Shown here one piece after another: positions 1-9,591 of a stretch of 64,000 nucleotides of DNA (positions within the stretch are counted from its first letter, which is position 1; the number at the start of each line of letters is the position of its first letter). The DNA is taken from contig NZ_AP024702.1 of assembly GCF_037076345.1 (NCBI RefSeq), forward strand, positions 4,650,001 through 4,714,000, given 5' to 3'. The translations under genes were made by a program, and so were the position numbers. The notes under the pieces are model-generated. The model made no database searches, was not told the DNA's origin, and saw only the letters and a list, made by a program, of their open reading frames with translations. Source of the stretch: Haloferula helveola. Lineage in GTDB: Bacteria > Verrucomicrobiota > Verrucomicrobiia > Verrucomicrobiales > Akkermansiaceae.

Positions 1-1314
1 GAGTTCACCTCCATGGCGCAGCTCCAGCACGCCGATCTCACGAGTGATGCGGTGACGCTTTCGGTCGGTCACCAACCCGGCAATGCCTTCGGAAATTCGT
101 ATGCGACGCCTTTCGTGCGGCGGGCCCAGGTCGAGCAAAGCCGTACCGACTACGTCCTGATGGGTTCCCTGAATCACTCGGGGGCATTTCAGACGAAGCG
201 CATCTACTACGACATGGCCCACATCCTTAACAGCAGCCTGTGGGACCGCTACTTCTTCTCAAGCATCCCTTACGGCGGGGGCATCCCCGAGAACCCGACC
301 ATGGTGGTCGACCCGGGCACGCAGAGTTCGCAGCTCAACAATCCGTCAACCGTGGCGGCCTCACTGATGGTCGACGGTGCGTTCAACATTCACAGCACCG
401 ACAAGAACGCATGGAAGGCGATGCTGGCGTCGTCGAAGTACTTCAAGCACCAGGCCGAGCGGGGTGATCTTCCGGATGCGGCATTCCCTCGGAGTCTTGA
501 ACAGCCGTCCGCATCGGCCCTGCCTCCGACCGGCATGAATGACGATTCCTTCGGTGGCTACCGCCGTCTGACCGACGAGGAAATCGATCTACTGGCCGAG
601 GAGATCGTCAAGCAGGTGCGGATCCGCGGCCCGTTCGTTTCGCTGTCGCACTTCGTCAACCGGGCGCTCGCTGATTTCCCCCGCGAGCGCGAACTCAACC
701 GCTGCGGAGCCCTGCAGATGGCGCTCGACGAGTCCGGCGTGAACATCAGCATGGACGGGCGGCGCAATGGCTTCAAGGACCTCGATGCCCGAGAGGAACG
801 GGTGAGGCTTCCGGAGAAGCAGGGCGCACCGCGGGCCGATCTCGACGGAGGTGACCTCGGCGGTCGGCCGCAGGATGCGGAGCGCGGCTACAAGGATTGG
901 GCAGTGACCTCCCGGGACAACAACTTCGGTGCCGTGGCGAGTATCCTCGCCGACCGCGACATGTTGAGCAAAGGCGGCTCCGGTCGTGGCGCTCAGTCGG
1001 AGATGGAGCAGGGATACCGCTCGACGGGTATCCCGTCGTGGGTCACGCAGGCCGACGTGCTGCAAGTCATCGGTCCGGCGATCTCGACCCGTTCCGATAC
1101 CTTCAAAGTACGCGCTTGTGGGCAGGCTCTTGATGCCGACGGCAACCTCCTTGCCTCTGCCTACTGCGAGGCGGTCGTGCAACGCCATCCCGAGTATCTC
1201 GACCCGGTGGATCCTCCGGAAGCACGCGGCGGGAGTCTCTCCAACATCAACCAGCTGTTCGGTCGCAAGTTCGAACTCGTCTCCTTCCGCTGGCTTTCTC
1301 CCGATGAAATCTAA
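1..1314 (+). CDS. Verru_Chthon cassette protein A, C-terminal part (5' truncated by window edge)
   Basis: The reading frame is open from base 1 (E-F-T-S before the first Met at 13), so the gene starts upstream and only about 437 C-terminal residues are visible. The segments IRGPFVSLSHFVNRAL and the late GPAISTRSDTFKVRACGQAL followed by a CEAVVQRHPEYLD-like end resemble the C-terminus of the large Verru_Chthon cassette protein A family (TIGR02600), long proteins that begin with a prepilin-like N-terminus, encoded beside smaller pseudopilins. The family function is unknown; a role in a type II secretion/pilus-like surface apparatus is inference. Its stop overlaps the next start by 11 nt, so the two are probably translationally coupled. 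Family assignment is from memory of the motifs. Confidence 0.78.
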   Translation, partial: EFTSMAQLQHADLTSDAVTLSVGHQPGNAFGNSYATPFVRRAQVEQSRTDYVLMGSLNHSGAFQTKRIYYDMAHILNSSLWDRYFFSSIPYGGGIPENPTMVVDPGTQSSQLNNPSTVAASLMVDGAFNIHSTDKNAWKAMLASSKYFKHQAERGDLPDAAFPRSLEQPSASALPPTGMNDDSFGGYRRLTDEEIDLLAEEIVKQVRIRGPFVSLSHFVNRALADFPRERELNRCGALQMALDESGVNISMDGRRNGFKDLDAREERVRLPEKQGAPRADLDGGDLGGRPQDAERGYKDWAVTSRDNNFGAVASILADRDMLSKGGSGRGAQSEMEQGYRSTGIPSWVTQADVLQVIGPAISTRSDTFKVRACGQALDADGNLLASAYCEAVVQRHPEYLDPVDPPEARGGSLSNINQLFGRKFELVSFRWLSPDEI

Positions 1315-2116
1315 GCTGTTCCTCACCGCTCTGTTCGGTGCCGTCTGCAGCGGTTCTCTCGTCGCCCAGGACGAGGACCGTGTCTCGATGAAGATCGACG
1401 TCGTCGCCTGGGGCGATGAGATCCGCGGCCTGTCGTTCAAGTCAGCCGACAAGGAGGGCAAGATCGTTGCCCGGGCCTTCCGCTACTCCGAGCCGGTCAA
1501 CTACAACGGCCCGCGCATTCTCAAGATCCACAAGTCCGGCAATGGCGGCGAGACGGTCGAGCGGACCGTCACCGAGGAGGACAAGGAGCACGAGTCGGTG
1601 CCCCTGCAGATCGTGCGGGAGAAAAACGACGGCGACGATTCCCCGGTTCCGGAGGCACTCGCGAAGCTCCGCGAGGAGGACCCGACGCTGGTATCGCTGG
1701 TGGCGCTCCCGGCATCGGCGAGGCGGGTCACGGTGTTGCTCGCCCCTGCCGCGGAGGGCACCTACAAGGGCTACGTCATCAATGACGATCCATCGAAACT
1801 GCCGGTCGGCCGGCTGCGGGTTCACAATCTCTCGCCGCACACGATCGCGATGCAGTTCTCCGGCGGCGCCGGCCAGAAAACGATGAAGTCCGGCGACACG
1901 GTGCTGGTTCCGGCTCCGCAGGGGCAAGTCGCCTACCGCCTGGCCTACGAACAGGGCGGCGAATGGACGGTGCAGGAGAACAACATGATCCCGGTGATGC
2001 CCGACGAGCAGACCCAGATGATCGTCCTGCGCAGCGACAACCAGTTCTTCCTTTCGTCCGACGGGGCTTCCGGCGGCTATCTCCAGACGGTGACCCTTTC
2101 CCGGCGTCTTGAGTAG
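1304..2116 (+). CDS. secreted hypothetical protein of the Verru_Chthon cassette
   Basis: 270 aa. The start at 1304 is chosen because it gives a clean Sec signal peptide (MKSKLFLTALFGAVCSGSLV, cleavage near VAQ) and overlaps the upstream gene by 11 nt. The mature part is hydrophilic and probably beta-rich, without a catalytic motif I recognise. Its coupling to the cassette protein A gene suggests a periplasmic accessory of that system. I do not recognise a named domain. A much longer in-frame extension back to 986 exists but would overlap protein A deeply and lacks a signal peptide. Confidence 0.75.
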   Translation: MKSKLFLTALFGAVCSGSLVAQDEDRVSMKIDVVAWGDEIRGLSFKSADKEGKIVARAFRYSEPVNYNGPRILKIHKSGNGGETVERTVTEEDKEHESVPLQIVREKNDGDDSPVPEALAKLREEDPTLVSLVALPASARRVTVLLAPAAEGTYKGYVINDDPSKLPVGRLRVHNLSPHTIAMQFSGGAGQKTMKSGDTVLVPAPQGQVAYRLAYEQGGEWTVQENNMIPVMPDEQTQMIVLRSDNQFFLSSDGASGGYLQTVTLSRRLE

Positions 2117-2199
2117 GGAGAACCCGGGCGGAAATCCGCTGGCGAATTCGGCCCTTTCCCGGGCTGGTCATCGGTCGGAGGAGCATATTAGACTCCGCC

Positions 2200-2895
2200 A
2201 TGCCGACCGAGCTGTTCACCCCCTCAGGCCTCCTGGAGCGAGGCGGGCCGATCATCTGGCTGCAACTCGGGTTGGCGTTCTTCGGAGCGGTTTTCGTCGT
2301 CGAGCGCCTGTTTTTCTTCCACCGCGCGCGGATCAACGTCGGTGACCTGCTGGTGGGGCTCTCGAACCACGCCCGCCGCAAGGCCTACGCGGAGGCGCTG
2401 CACGAGGCCGCCCGCTCGCCCGGTCCGGTGGCCCGGGTGGCCCACGCGATCCTGCTGCGGCACCACATGAAGCGCTCGGACCTGCGCGACGTCGCCCAGG
2501 AAGCCGGACAGCTCGAGGTGCCGCGGATCGAGAAGAATGTGCGGGCGATCCTCGCGGTCGCGCTGATCGCTCCGCTGACCGGGATGCTCGGGACGGTCCT
2601 CGGTCTGACCGAAATGTTTCAGGAACTCGGCGACAGCGGCCAGGCGGTTTCCTCCGTGAAGCTGTCCGAGGGCGTGTTCCAGTCGCTGGTGACGACCGGC
2701 TTCGGACTGATCGTCGCCATACCGGCGTATCTCTTCTACCTGTATTTCCTCGGCCGGGCGAAGCGTCTCTTCCACCGCATCGAGCGGACGGGAATCGAAA
2801 TGGTGAACATCATCTGCGACGCGCGGGCCGAGACCGGCATCGTGTCGATCCGCGATGAAATGGAGACCCGCAAGGACCGGAGCGGCAGGGGATGA
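2200..2895 (+). CDS. MotA/TolQ/ExbB proton channel family protein
   Basis: 231 aa inner-membrane protein. Three hydrophobic segments are visible, at about residues 16-37, 110-132 and 150-174; the second and third carry the family pattern (GMLGTVLGLTEMF and VTTGFGLIVAIPAYLFYLYF). Members form the proton-conducting ring that energises a partner across the periplasm. It overlaps the ExbD-like gene by 4 nt (ATGA), the usual arrangement for the channel pair. The best GGAGGAG-like sequence is about 16 nt upstream of the ATG, too far for a canonical ribosome site. The partner and energised process are unknown; TolQ and ExbB cannot be separated from sequence alone. Confidence 0.92.
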   Translation: MPTELFTPSGLLERGGPIIWLQLGLAFFGAVFVVERLFFFHRARINVGDLLVGLSNHARRKAYAEALHEAARSPGPVARVAHAILLRHHMKRSDLRDVAQEAGQLEVPRIEKNVRAILAVALIAPLTGMLGTVLGLTEMFQELGDSGQAVSSVKLSEGVFQSLVTTGFGLIVAIPAYLFYLYFLGRAKRLFHRIERTGIEMVNIICDARAETGIVSIRDEMETRKDRSGRG

Positions 2896-3308
2896 AGCTC
2901 GTCGGGACATTGCCTGAGCGCGTCGGATTCCTGCATGCGGTTCCGATCTTCGACCTGTTCGCGTTGCTGCTGGTCGCGTTGCTTCTCGGCCAGTCGTTCA
3001 TGAGCCAGTCGGGAGTGCAGGTGGAGCTTCCCGTTTCGCGCTACCAGATCGCGCGACTTTCGGATGCGAGCACCATCACGCTGACACCCGGCAATCCGCC
3101 CGTGCTCTGGCTGGAGCGGGAGCAGGTCAGCGAGAAGGAACTGCTCGAGCGCCTGAAGCAGATCCGGGCCGAGACGTCCGGCATTCCGAATGTCTGCATC
3201 CGTTCGGATCAATCGATTTCATCGGAGTACGAGCGACGGGTCGCGGAGGAAGCCCTGCAGGCCGGGTTCCGCGTGTATCTTGTCGGGAAATCCCTGGGTA
3301 AGGAGTGA
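2892..3308 (+). CDS. ExbD/TolR family protein
   Basis: 138 aa with one N-terminal membrane segment (about residues 13-36) containing an Asp (D21, PIFDLFALLLVALL) placed like the proton-binding Asp of ExbD/TolR, followed by a periplasmic domain. It pairs with the MotA/TolQ/ExbB protein encoded immediately upstream (ATGA overlap). Downstream its TGA overlaps the next ATG (TGATG at 3306-3310). The length is normal for the family. The short N-terminus before the membrane segment fits a cytoplasmic tail. Confidence 0.9.
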   Translation: MKLVGTLPERVGFLHAVPIFDLFALLLVALLLGQSFMSQSGVQVELPVSRYQIARLSDASTITLTPGNPPVLWLEREQVSEKELLERLKQIRAETSGIPNVCIRSDQSISSEYERRVAEEALQAGFRVYLVGKSLGKE

Positions 3309-4054
3309 TGTTCCGAGGTCGGAAAAAGCTGCAGCGCCGCGATCAGGAGTCCGGGCTCGCCTTCAACTGGCGGGTGCCGGTTTCCAGCACGATGTCGTTC
3401 GTGACCGCTCTGGTGCTGGTCGGTTTCGTGGCGGTCGGACTGGCTGCGGTGGTCCGGGTCCGGATCGGTGATCCGGATGCCGAAGAGCCGTCGCGCGGGG
3501 TGCTAATGATCGTTTCGGATACCGAGGGTGGCGAATGGCTGGAACGCCGGGCCACGGAGGCCGGCCCGTTTCCTTCGCGCTGGAATCCGGCTGCGGATCC
3601 GTCGTACGCGGCTCTGAGGAGGGACGCCCTGAGGCAGGCGACCGATACCGGAATTCCGTACCGGCCGCGCTTGGCGGAAATTCCTGACGGCGACGGGGCC
3701 GGACTCGGAAGCGACACCGGAAGTCCCGCCGTGCTGCCGCCGTTGCCTGAATCCGGAATACAGTCGGAGGCCGACGCGCCCCGCGAGGTGCTGCTGGGTG
3801 CCCGGGTGCTTCAGGCGGAGTCCGGGGTCGAACTGCAGCATGCCAAGCTGGCGCTCGAAGGCGCGGCGTCCACCGGCCCAGTCGGATGGCGATTCATTCT
3901 GCAGTATGACAAGGACGGCCGCGTGCTTGAAGTCATGCCCCGCAACGTCCGCGACGGACAGGAGGCGGTGATCGACTGGCTTTCTCGCTCGAGGGTCACA
4001 GGAAACGGGGGCAAGGCCGGCTGGATGGCGGTCGAATCGGTGATCGAACGATGA
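3308..4054 (+). CDS. single-pass membrane protein of the ExbBD-like operon, function unknown
   Basis: 248 aa. The start is taken at the ATG overlapping the upstream stop (TGATG); a GTG three bases earlier is the alternative. A basic N-terminus (RGRKKLQRRDQ) precedes one membrane helix at about residues 29-50, then a Pro/Asp/Glu-rich linker and a C-terminal globular region ending VIDWLSRSRV...WMAVESVIER. This topology, third in a TolQ-TolR-like operon, resembles that of TonB or TolA, but I see no TonB box-binding signature and do not claim homology. The next gene starts inside its stop codon (ATGA at 4051-4054). Confidence 0.8.
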   Translation: MFRGRKKLQRRDQESGLAFNWRVPVSSTMSFVTALVLVGFVAVGLAAVVRVRIGDPDAEEPSRGVLMIVSDTEGGEWLERRATEAGPFPSRWNPAADPSYAALRRDALRQATDTGIPYRPRLAEIPDGDGAGLGSDTGSPAVLPPLPESGIQSEADAPREVLLGARVLQAESGVELQHAKLALEGAASTGPVGWRFILQYDKDGRVLEVMPRNVRDGQEAVIDWLSRSRVTGNGGKAGWMAVESVIER

Positions 4055-4293
4055 TCGAGCTGTCCCTCACGGAACTCGCGGTCGGAGTCCTCGGAGCGTC
4101 GATGGTGCTGGTCATCTTCTTCGCGTGGATCTCCCGCTGGTCAGCGGTCAATGCGGAGCGCCGCTCGCTGCGGAACCGGGTGGTCTGCCGCCTTTGTCTG
4201 GCGGTCTTCGAGGCCTCCGGACGCGATGCCGTGCAGAGCTGCCCCGAGTGTGGGGCCAAGACCGAGCGGAGGGGGGCGCGGCCCTTGGGATGA
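4051..4293 (+). CDS. small membrane protein with C-terminal zinc-ribbon-like cysteines
   Basis: 80 aa. One membrane helix (about residues 8-27) is followed by a short cytoplasmic-type tail with two cysteine pairs, CRLC (C46/C49) and CPEC (C64/C67), a zinc-ribbon spacing. It overlaps the preceding gene by 4 nt, so it belongs to the ExbB/ExbD-like operon. I know no characterised homologue; a structural or regulatory role in the complex is inference. Confidence 0.75.
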   Translation: MIELSLTELAVGVLGASMVLVIFFAWISRWSAVNAERRSLRNRVVCRLCLAVFEASGRDAVQSCPECGAKTERRGARPLG

Positions 4294-4350
4294 GGCTTGC
4301 GCGCGGGCGGCGGAGCCTCTAAGGACGAAGACCCTGTCAGGGCGACATTT

Positions 4351-5604
<1,254 letters not shown>

Positions 5605-5607
5605 TGT

Positions 5608-5683
5608 GGAGAGCGGCTTTTCAAGCCGCATGGTTCGGGGGCCGGGAACCCGGAGGAGTCAGCAGCTTGCAAAGCCGCTCTCC
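5608..5683. repeat. intergenic inverted repeat, GAGAGCGGCTT family
   Basis: Two 22-nt arms (5608-5629 and 5662-5683) are inverted copies of each other with two mismatches, separated by 32 nt, directly after the fabF stop. The right arm resembles the hairpin at 18130-18154 (shared TTGCAAA...CCGCTCTCC). I read this as one member of a dispersed palindromic intergenic repeat. No reading frame is suggested. Confidence 0.75.
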
Positions 5684-5727
5684 TCGAGAACTCTTTCGGT
5701 CTAGTTCTCCGATGCTCCGGAGATTTG

Positions 5728-5748
5728 GAACCGCCAAGACGCCAAGGC
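5728..5748 (+). repeat. 21-bp direct repeat, copy A (CGCCAAGACGCCAAGG type)
   Basis: This 21-bp string is identical, in the same orientation, to 20590-20610. It has an internal period of about 9 nt (CGCCAAGA then CGCCAAGG). Both copies are intergenic. It is probably a dispersed repeat family. Confidence 0.8.
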
Positions 5749-5812
5749 GTAAAGGAAGGAAACTCCTCAGGACCTGCAACGGTTCCTGCCATTGCTTCGA
5801 TCGATTCCACGA

Positions 5813-5844
5813 AAAAAGCGGATGCCGGGAGGCATCCGCTTTTT
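5813..5844. terminator. bidirectional Rho-independent terminator between fabF and rpsU
   Basis: A perfect 14-bp stem (5813-5826 with 5831-5844) around a GGGA loop, with the A-tract and T-tract at the stem base, so it can act in both directions. It lies 29 nt past the rpsU stop on the minus strand and about 210 nt past the fabF stop on the plus strand. Convergent genes sharing one symmetrical terminator fit the layout. Confidence 0.93.
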
Positions 5845-5873
5845 CAAATCCGTTCGACTCAGGGAAGAGGGGC

Positions 5874-6137
5874 TCAGGGAGCCTTGGCTGCTGCCGCCGC
5901 TTGTTCCTCCGCCTTGGCTTCCTGGGCGGGGCTCATGTAGCGCCAGCGCACCTTGTGACGCTTCGGAGCGGTGCGTTGCTTGCGGAGCTTGCGTTGGGTC
6001 GGTGACTCGAAGGCCCGGCGACGACGCATTTCCTCGAGAATCCCTTCGGTATCGAGTTTGGTCTTGAGGCGCTTCAGGGCCCGGTCAACCGGTTCGCCCT
6101 TTTTGACGTTCACTCCACGCATGCTTTTGTCGCTCAT
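5874..6137 (-). CDS. rpsU: small ribosomal subunit protein bS21
   Basis: 87 aa. The N-terminal two-thirds is the bS21 family: basic, with VKKGEPVDRALKRLKTKLD, then EGILEEMRRRRAFESPTQRKLRK. The protein is longer than E. coli S21 (71 aa) and ends in an Ala/Glu-rich tail (EQAAAAAKAP). The start at 6137 is preceded by a GAAAGAAG purine tract; codons further upstream do not look like S21. The terminator at 5813-5844 lies directly downstream. bS21 is a 30S protein involved in translation initiation. Confidence 0.95.
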   Translation of the reverse strand: MSDKSMRGVNVKKGEPVDRALKRLKTKLDTEGILEEMRRRRAFESPTQRKLRKQRTAPKRHKVRWRYMSPAQEAKAEEQAAAAAKAP

Positions 6138-6290
6138 TCTTGCTTCTTTCGGTTTCCTTTTGAGTCGGGGCGCGGAGGCTATCCGCGAGGCAGGCCTTGT
6201 CAAGGCGGGAATTGGTAGGGCCGGATCCCCATCGGGAGGCCCGAAATCCCGGAATTCAGGGGATTCGGCGGTCCTTGTCCGGCTCAGCGC

Positions 6291-9200
6291 TTACGCTTCC
6301 CGGCCGCAGCATTGCTTGTATTTTTTGCCCGAGCCGCAGGGGCAGGGGGCGTTGCGGCCGACCGTCTCGACGTTGAACGACGGCGGCTTGCGCTTCGGCA
6401 GGTTGAGCTTCAGGTCCTTGCCGCCGCCGCCAGCCTGGGGATTCAGGTTGCCCGAGCTGCCGCTGGTCGCGACGTTCGCCTCGCTGATCCCGTCGCCCGC
6501 GCTCTGCAGCTGGGTCTGCTGCGAGTGGAGCTGATTGAGGAACTCCTCGATCTTGGAGGCCGAGCGGAAAAGGTTCTGCAGGGCCTCGCGCTCGATGCCG
6601 TCCATCAGGGTGATGAACAGCTTGTAGGCCTCGTTCTTGTATTCGATGAGCGGATCCTTCTGGCCTTGGGCGCGGAACGAGATGCCCTCGCGGAGCGCGT
6701 CCATATTGTAAAGATGCGTCTGCCACTGGCGGTCGATCGCGACCAGAATCATCCGCCGCTCCTCGCCTTCGAGGATTTCGGGCGGCAGGTTGGACACGCG
6801 GACTTCGTAGGTCTCCTTCACCCGCTTGATCAGGAAGTTCGAGATCTCCTCGGCGCTGCTGTTCGCGAGGTCGAGGTCTCCCGGCTCGATGCGGATCGGC
6901 AGGGTGGCGTTCACCCAGTGAAGCAGTTCGTTGTAGTCGGGCGATTCCTCGTCGCGTCCGCTGAGGAATTCCTCCACGTGCTCGGGGATCGACTTATCGA
7001 TGATCTCATTGACGAGGTCGCGCGGGTTCTCGGTGCTGAGGACCTCGTTGCGGTAGCCATAGACGACTTCCCGCTGCTTGTTCATCACGTCATCGAATTC
7101 GAGAATCCGCTTCCGCCATGTGTAGTTGCGTTGTTCGACGCGCTTCTGGGCGGTTTCGACCGAGCGGTTGAGCCATGAGTGCTCGAGTGCCTCGCCGTCT
7201 TCCATGCCGAAGCGCTCCATCATCGATGTCATGCGCTCCGCGGCGGCGAAGTTCCGCATCAGGTCGTCCTCGAAGGAGATGTAGAACTGGCTCATGCCCG
7301 GGTCGCCCTGACGCGCGCAACGGCCGCGCAGCTGGCGGTCGACACGGCGGGACTCGTAGCGCTCCGTGCCGATGACGAACAGTCCGCCGACATCCGCGAC
7401 GCCTGCGCCAAGTTTGATGTCGGTGCCGCGACCCGCCATGTTGGTGGAAATGGTCACCGCACCGCGTTGGCCGGCGGCGGCGACGATCTCCGCCTCCTGC
7501 AGGTGCATCTTGGCATTCAGGACGGTGTGGGGGATGCGCGCGCGCTGGAGCATCCGGGAAACGGTTTCGGATGCCTCGACCGAGGCCGTGCCGACAAGCA
7601 CCGGCTGGCCCTTGGTATGCGACTCCTGGATCTTGTTGATCACCGCGTTGTACTTCTCGCGGCGGGTCTTGAAGACCTGGTCGTTGAGGTCCTCGCGCTG
7701 GTTCGGCCGGTTGGTCGGGATCGGGAGGACGTCGAGCTTGTAGATGTCGGAGAACTCGGCGGCTTCGGTTTCGGCCGTGCCGGTCATGCCCGCGAGCTTC
7801 TCGTAGAGACGGAAGTAGTTCTGAATCGTGATGGTCGCGTAGGTCTGCGTCTCCTTTTCGATGGTGACGTTCTCCTTCGCTTCGACCGCCTGGTGCAGTC
7901 CGTCCGACCAGCGGCGTCCCGGCATCTTCCGGCCGGTGTTCTCGTCGACGATCATCACCTTGCCGTCCTCGACGACGTACTGCACGTCCCTCTCGAAAAC
8001 GCAGTAGGCCTTCAGCAGCTGGGAGATGTTGTGCATCTTCTCCGCCTGATGGGACATCTGGTCCTGGGCCTTTTCCTTCTGGGCGACGCGTTCCTCGTCG
8101 GTCAGCTCCGGATCGGCATCGATCTCGGCCAGCATGCTGCCGAGGTCCGGAAGCACGAAGGACTCCGGGTCGTCCGGTGACAGATACTCCCGGCCCTTCT
8201 CCATGAGGTCGGCGTCGTTGGCCTTCTCGTCGATGGTGAAGAACAGCTCCTCCTTGAGAGAGAAGAGTTCCTTCTTTTGGGCGTCTTGGTAGAAGGAGAG
8301 TTCGGTCTTCTCGATCAGGCGGCGGGTGTCCGGCTCCTGCATCAGGCGCATGAGCTGGCGGTTGCGCGGCTGGCCGAGCTTCACTTTGAAAAGGTTGCGG
8401 CCCGCGGCTTCCGGGTCGCTCTCAAGGAGTTCCTTGGCTTCACTGACCAAGTCGTTGCAGAGGACCGTCTGGCGCTTCACGAGCTGCTCGACGAGCGGCT
8501 TGTAGCGGTCGAACTGGTGGCTCGAGACGGTCGAGGGACCGGAAATGATGAGCGGCGTCCGGGCTTCGTCGATGAGGATCGAGTCGACTTCGTCAATGAT
8601 CGCGAAGTAGTGGCCGCGCTGGACCTGGTCGTCCTTCGAGCCGGCCATGCCGTTGTCGCGGAGGTAATCGAAGCCGAATTCCGAGTTGGTGCCGTAGGTG
8701 ATGTCGCAGCCGTAATGCTCGCGGCGCTCCCACGGAGCCATCTGGTTCTGGATGCAGCCGACGGTCAGGCCGAGGAACTTGAACAGCGCGCCCATCCACT
8801 CGGAGTCGCGTCGGGCGAGGTAGTCGTTGACCGTGATGACGTGGACTCCAAGGCCGGTCAGGGCGTTGAGGTAAACGGGCAGGGTGGCGACGAGGGTCTT
8901 GCCCTCACCGGTCTGCATTTCCGCGATCATGCCACGGTGCAGCGCGATGCCGCCGACGAGCTGGACGTCGAAGTGGACCATCTCCCACAGGAGATCCTGA
9001 TCGCAGACGTTGATCGTCCTTCCGCAGAGACGGCGGGCGGCGTTCTTCACCACCGCGTAGGCTTCGGGCAGGATCTGGTCGAGGTAGCGGGCGCGGGCCT
9101 GCTGGAAGTTCTCCTCGATGTTGTGGAACGCCTCCTTGGCGGCTTCGATCGACTCCATGTTCGGCTCGACCGAGGCCGGGAGTTCGGGGAATTCCTCACG

Positions 9201-9470
9201 GAGCACGGCGAGGCGGGCCTCCACCTTGGTCGCGGCCTCGCGGAGCAGCTCCTGGTCGGCGCGCTGGAGGACCGGCTTTGGCGGGGCGTCGAGGTCGAGG
9301 TAGCGGGAGAGGTGCGTTTTCCACTTCTCGGTCAGCTCCAGGAGCTTCTCCTCGGGCTCCTTCTGCAGGGCCTCCTCGATCTCTTTGATGCGCTCGACCG
9401 TGGGTTGGATACGGCGAATCTCACGCTGGTTCTTGGAACCAACGATCTTCTGAAGAATCCACTTGATCAT
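6291..9470 (-). CDS. secA: preprotein translocase subunit SecA
   Basis: 1059 aa ATPase that drives unfolded proteins through SecYEG. Walker A (MQTGEGKTL) lies near residue 185 and the DEAD-like box is IIDEVDSILIDEART. A TNMAGRGTDIKLG motif is in the second motor domain, and the C-terminus ends in the SecB/lipid-binding zinc site (CPCGSGKKYKQCC). It is larger than E. coli SecA (901 aa): about 80 extra residues precede Walker A and a highly charged insertion follows the DEAD region. Similar insertions occur in Bacteroidetes, Chlamydiae and PVC bacteria. It is monocistronic by spacing. Confidence 0.97.
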   Translation of the reverse strand: MIKWILQKIVGSKNQREIRRIQPTVERIKEIEEALQKEPEEKLLELTEKWKTHLSRYLDLDAPPKPVLQRADQELLREAATKVEARLAVLREEFPELPASVEPNMESIEAAKEAFHNIEENFQQARARYLDQILPEAYAVVKNAARRLCGRTINVCDQDLLWEMVHFDVQLVGGIALHRGMIAEMQTGEGKTLVATLPVYLNALTGLGVHVITVNDYLARRDSEWMGALFKFLGLTVGCIQNQMAPWERREHYGCDITYGTNSEFGFDYLRDNGMAGSKDDQVQRGHYFAIIDEVDSILIDEARTPLIISGPSTVSSHQFDRYKPLVEQLVKRQTVLCNDLVSEAKELLESDPEAAGRNLFKVKLGQPRNRQLMRLMQEPDTRRLIEKTELSFYQDAQKKELFSLKEELFFTIDEKANDADLMEKGREYLSPDDPESFVLPDLGSMLAEIDADPELTDEERVAQKEKAQDQMSHQAEKMHNISQLLKAYCVFERDVQYVVEDGKVMIVDENTGRKMPGRRWSDGLHQAVEAKENVTIEKETQTYATITIQNYFRLYEKLAGMTGTAETEAAEFSDIYKLDVLPIPTNRPNQREDLNDQVFKTRREKYNAVINKIQESHTKGQPVLVGTASVEASETVSRMLQRARIPHTVLNAKMHLQEAEIVAAAGQRGAVTISTNMAGRGTDIKLGAGVADVGGLFVIGTERYESRRVDRQLRGRCARQGDPGMSQFYISFEDDLMRNFAAAERMTSMMERFGMEDGEALEHSWLNRSVETAQKRVEQRNYTWRKRILEFDDVMNKQREVVYGYRNEVLSTENPRDLVNEIIDKSIPEHVEEFLSGRDEESPDYNELLHWVNATLPIRIEPGDLDLANSSAEEISNFLIKRVKETYEVRVSNLPPEILEGEERRMILVAIDRQWQTHLYNMDALREGISFRAQGQKDPLIEYKNEAYKLFITLMDGIEREALQNLFRSASKIEEFLNQLHSQQTQLQSAGDGISEANVATSGSSGNLNPQAGGGGKDLKLNLPKRKPPSFNVETVGRNAPCPCGSGKKYKQCCGREA

Positions 9471-9591
9471 GGGTAAAATCTTTCGGGGCCGTCGGGGTGC
9501 GACGACCGGCGGCGGAGGCCATACACCCGCAGGACGCGCGGTGCAAGCGGCGCGGGAGATTCACTTTGGAATCGTGAAAGACCGGCCGGGT

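Noticed and set aside
5605-5873. tRNA or small RNA gene between fabF and rpsU
   Set aside because: No cloverleaf; the gap is accounted for by an inverted repeat, a direct repeat and a terminator.
8277-9476. 399-codon plus-strand open frame opposite secA
   Set aside because: Mirror of the SecA coding frame, no start context, no signal or domain.
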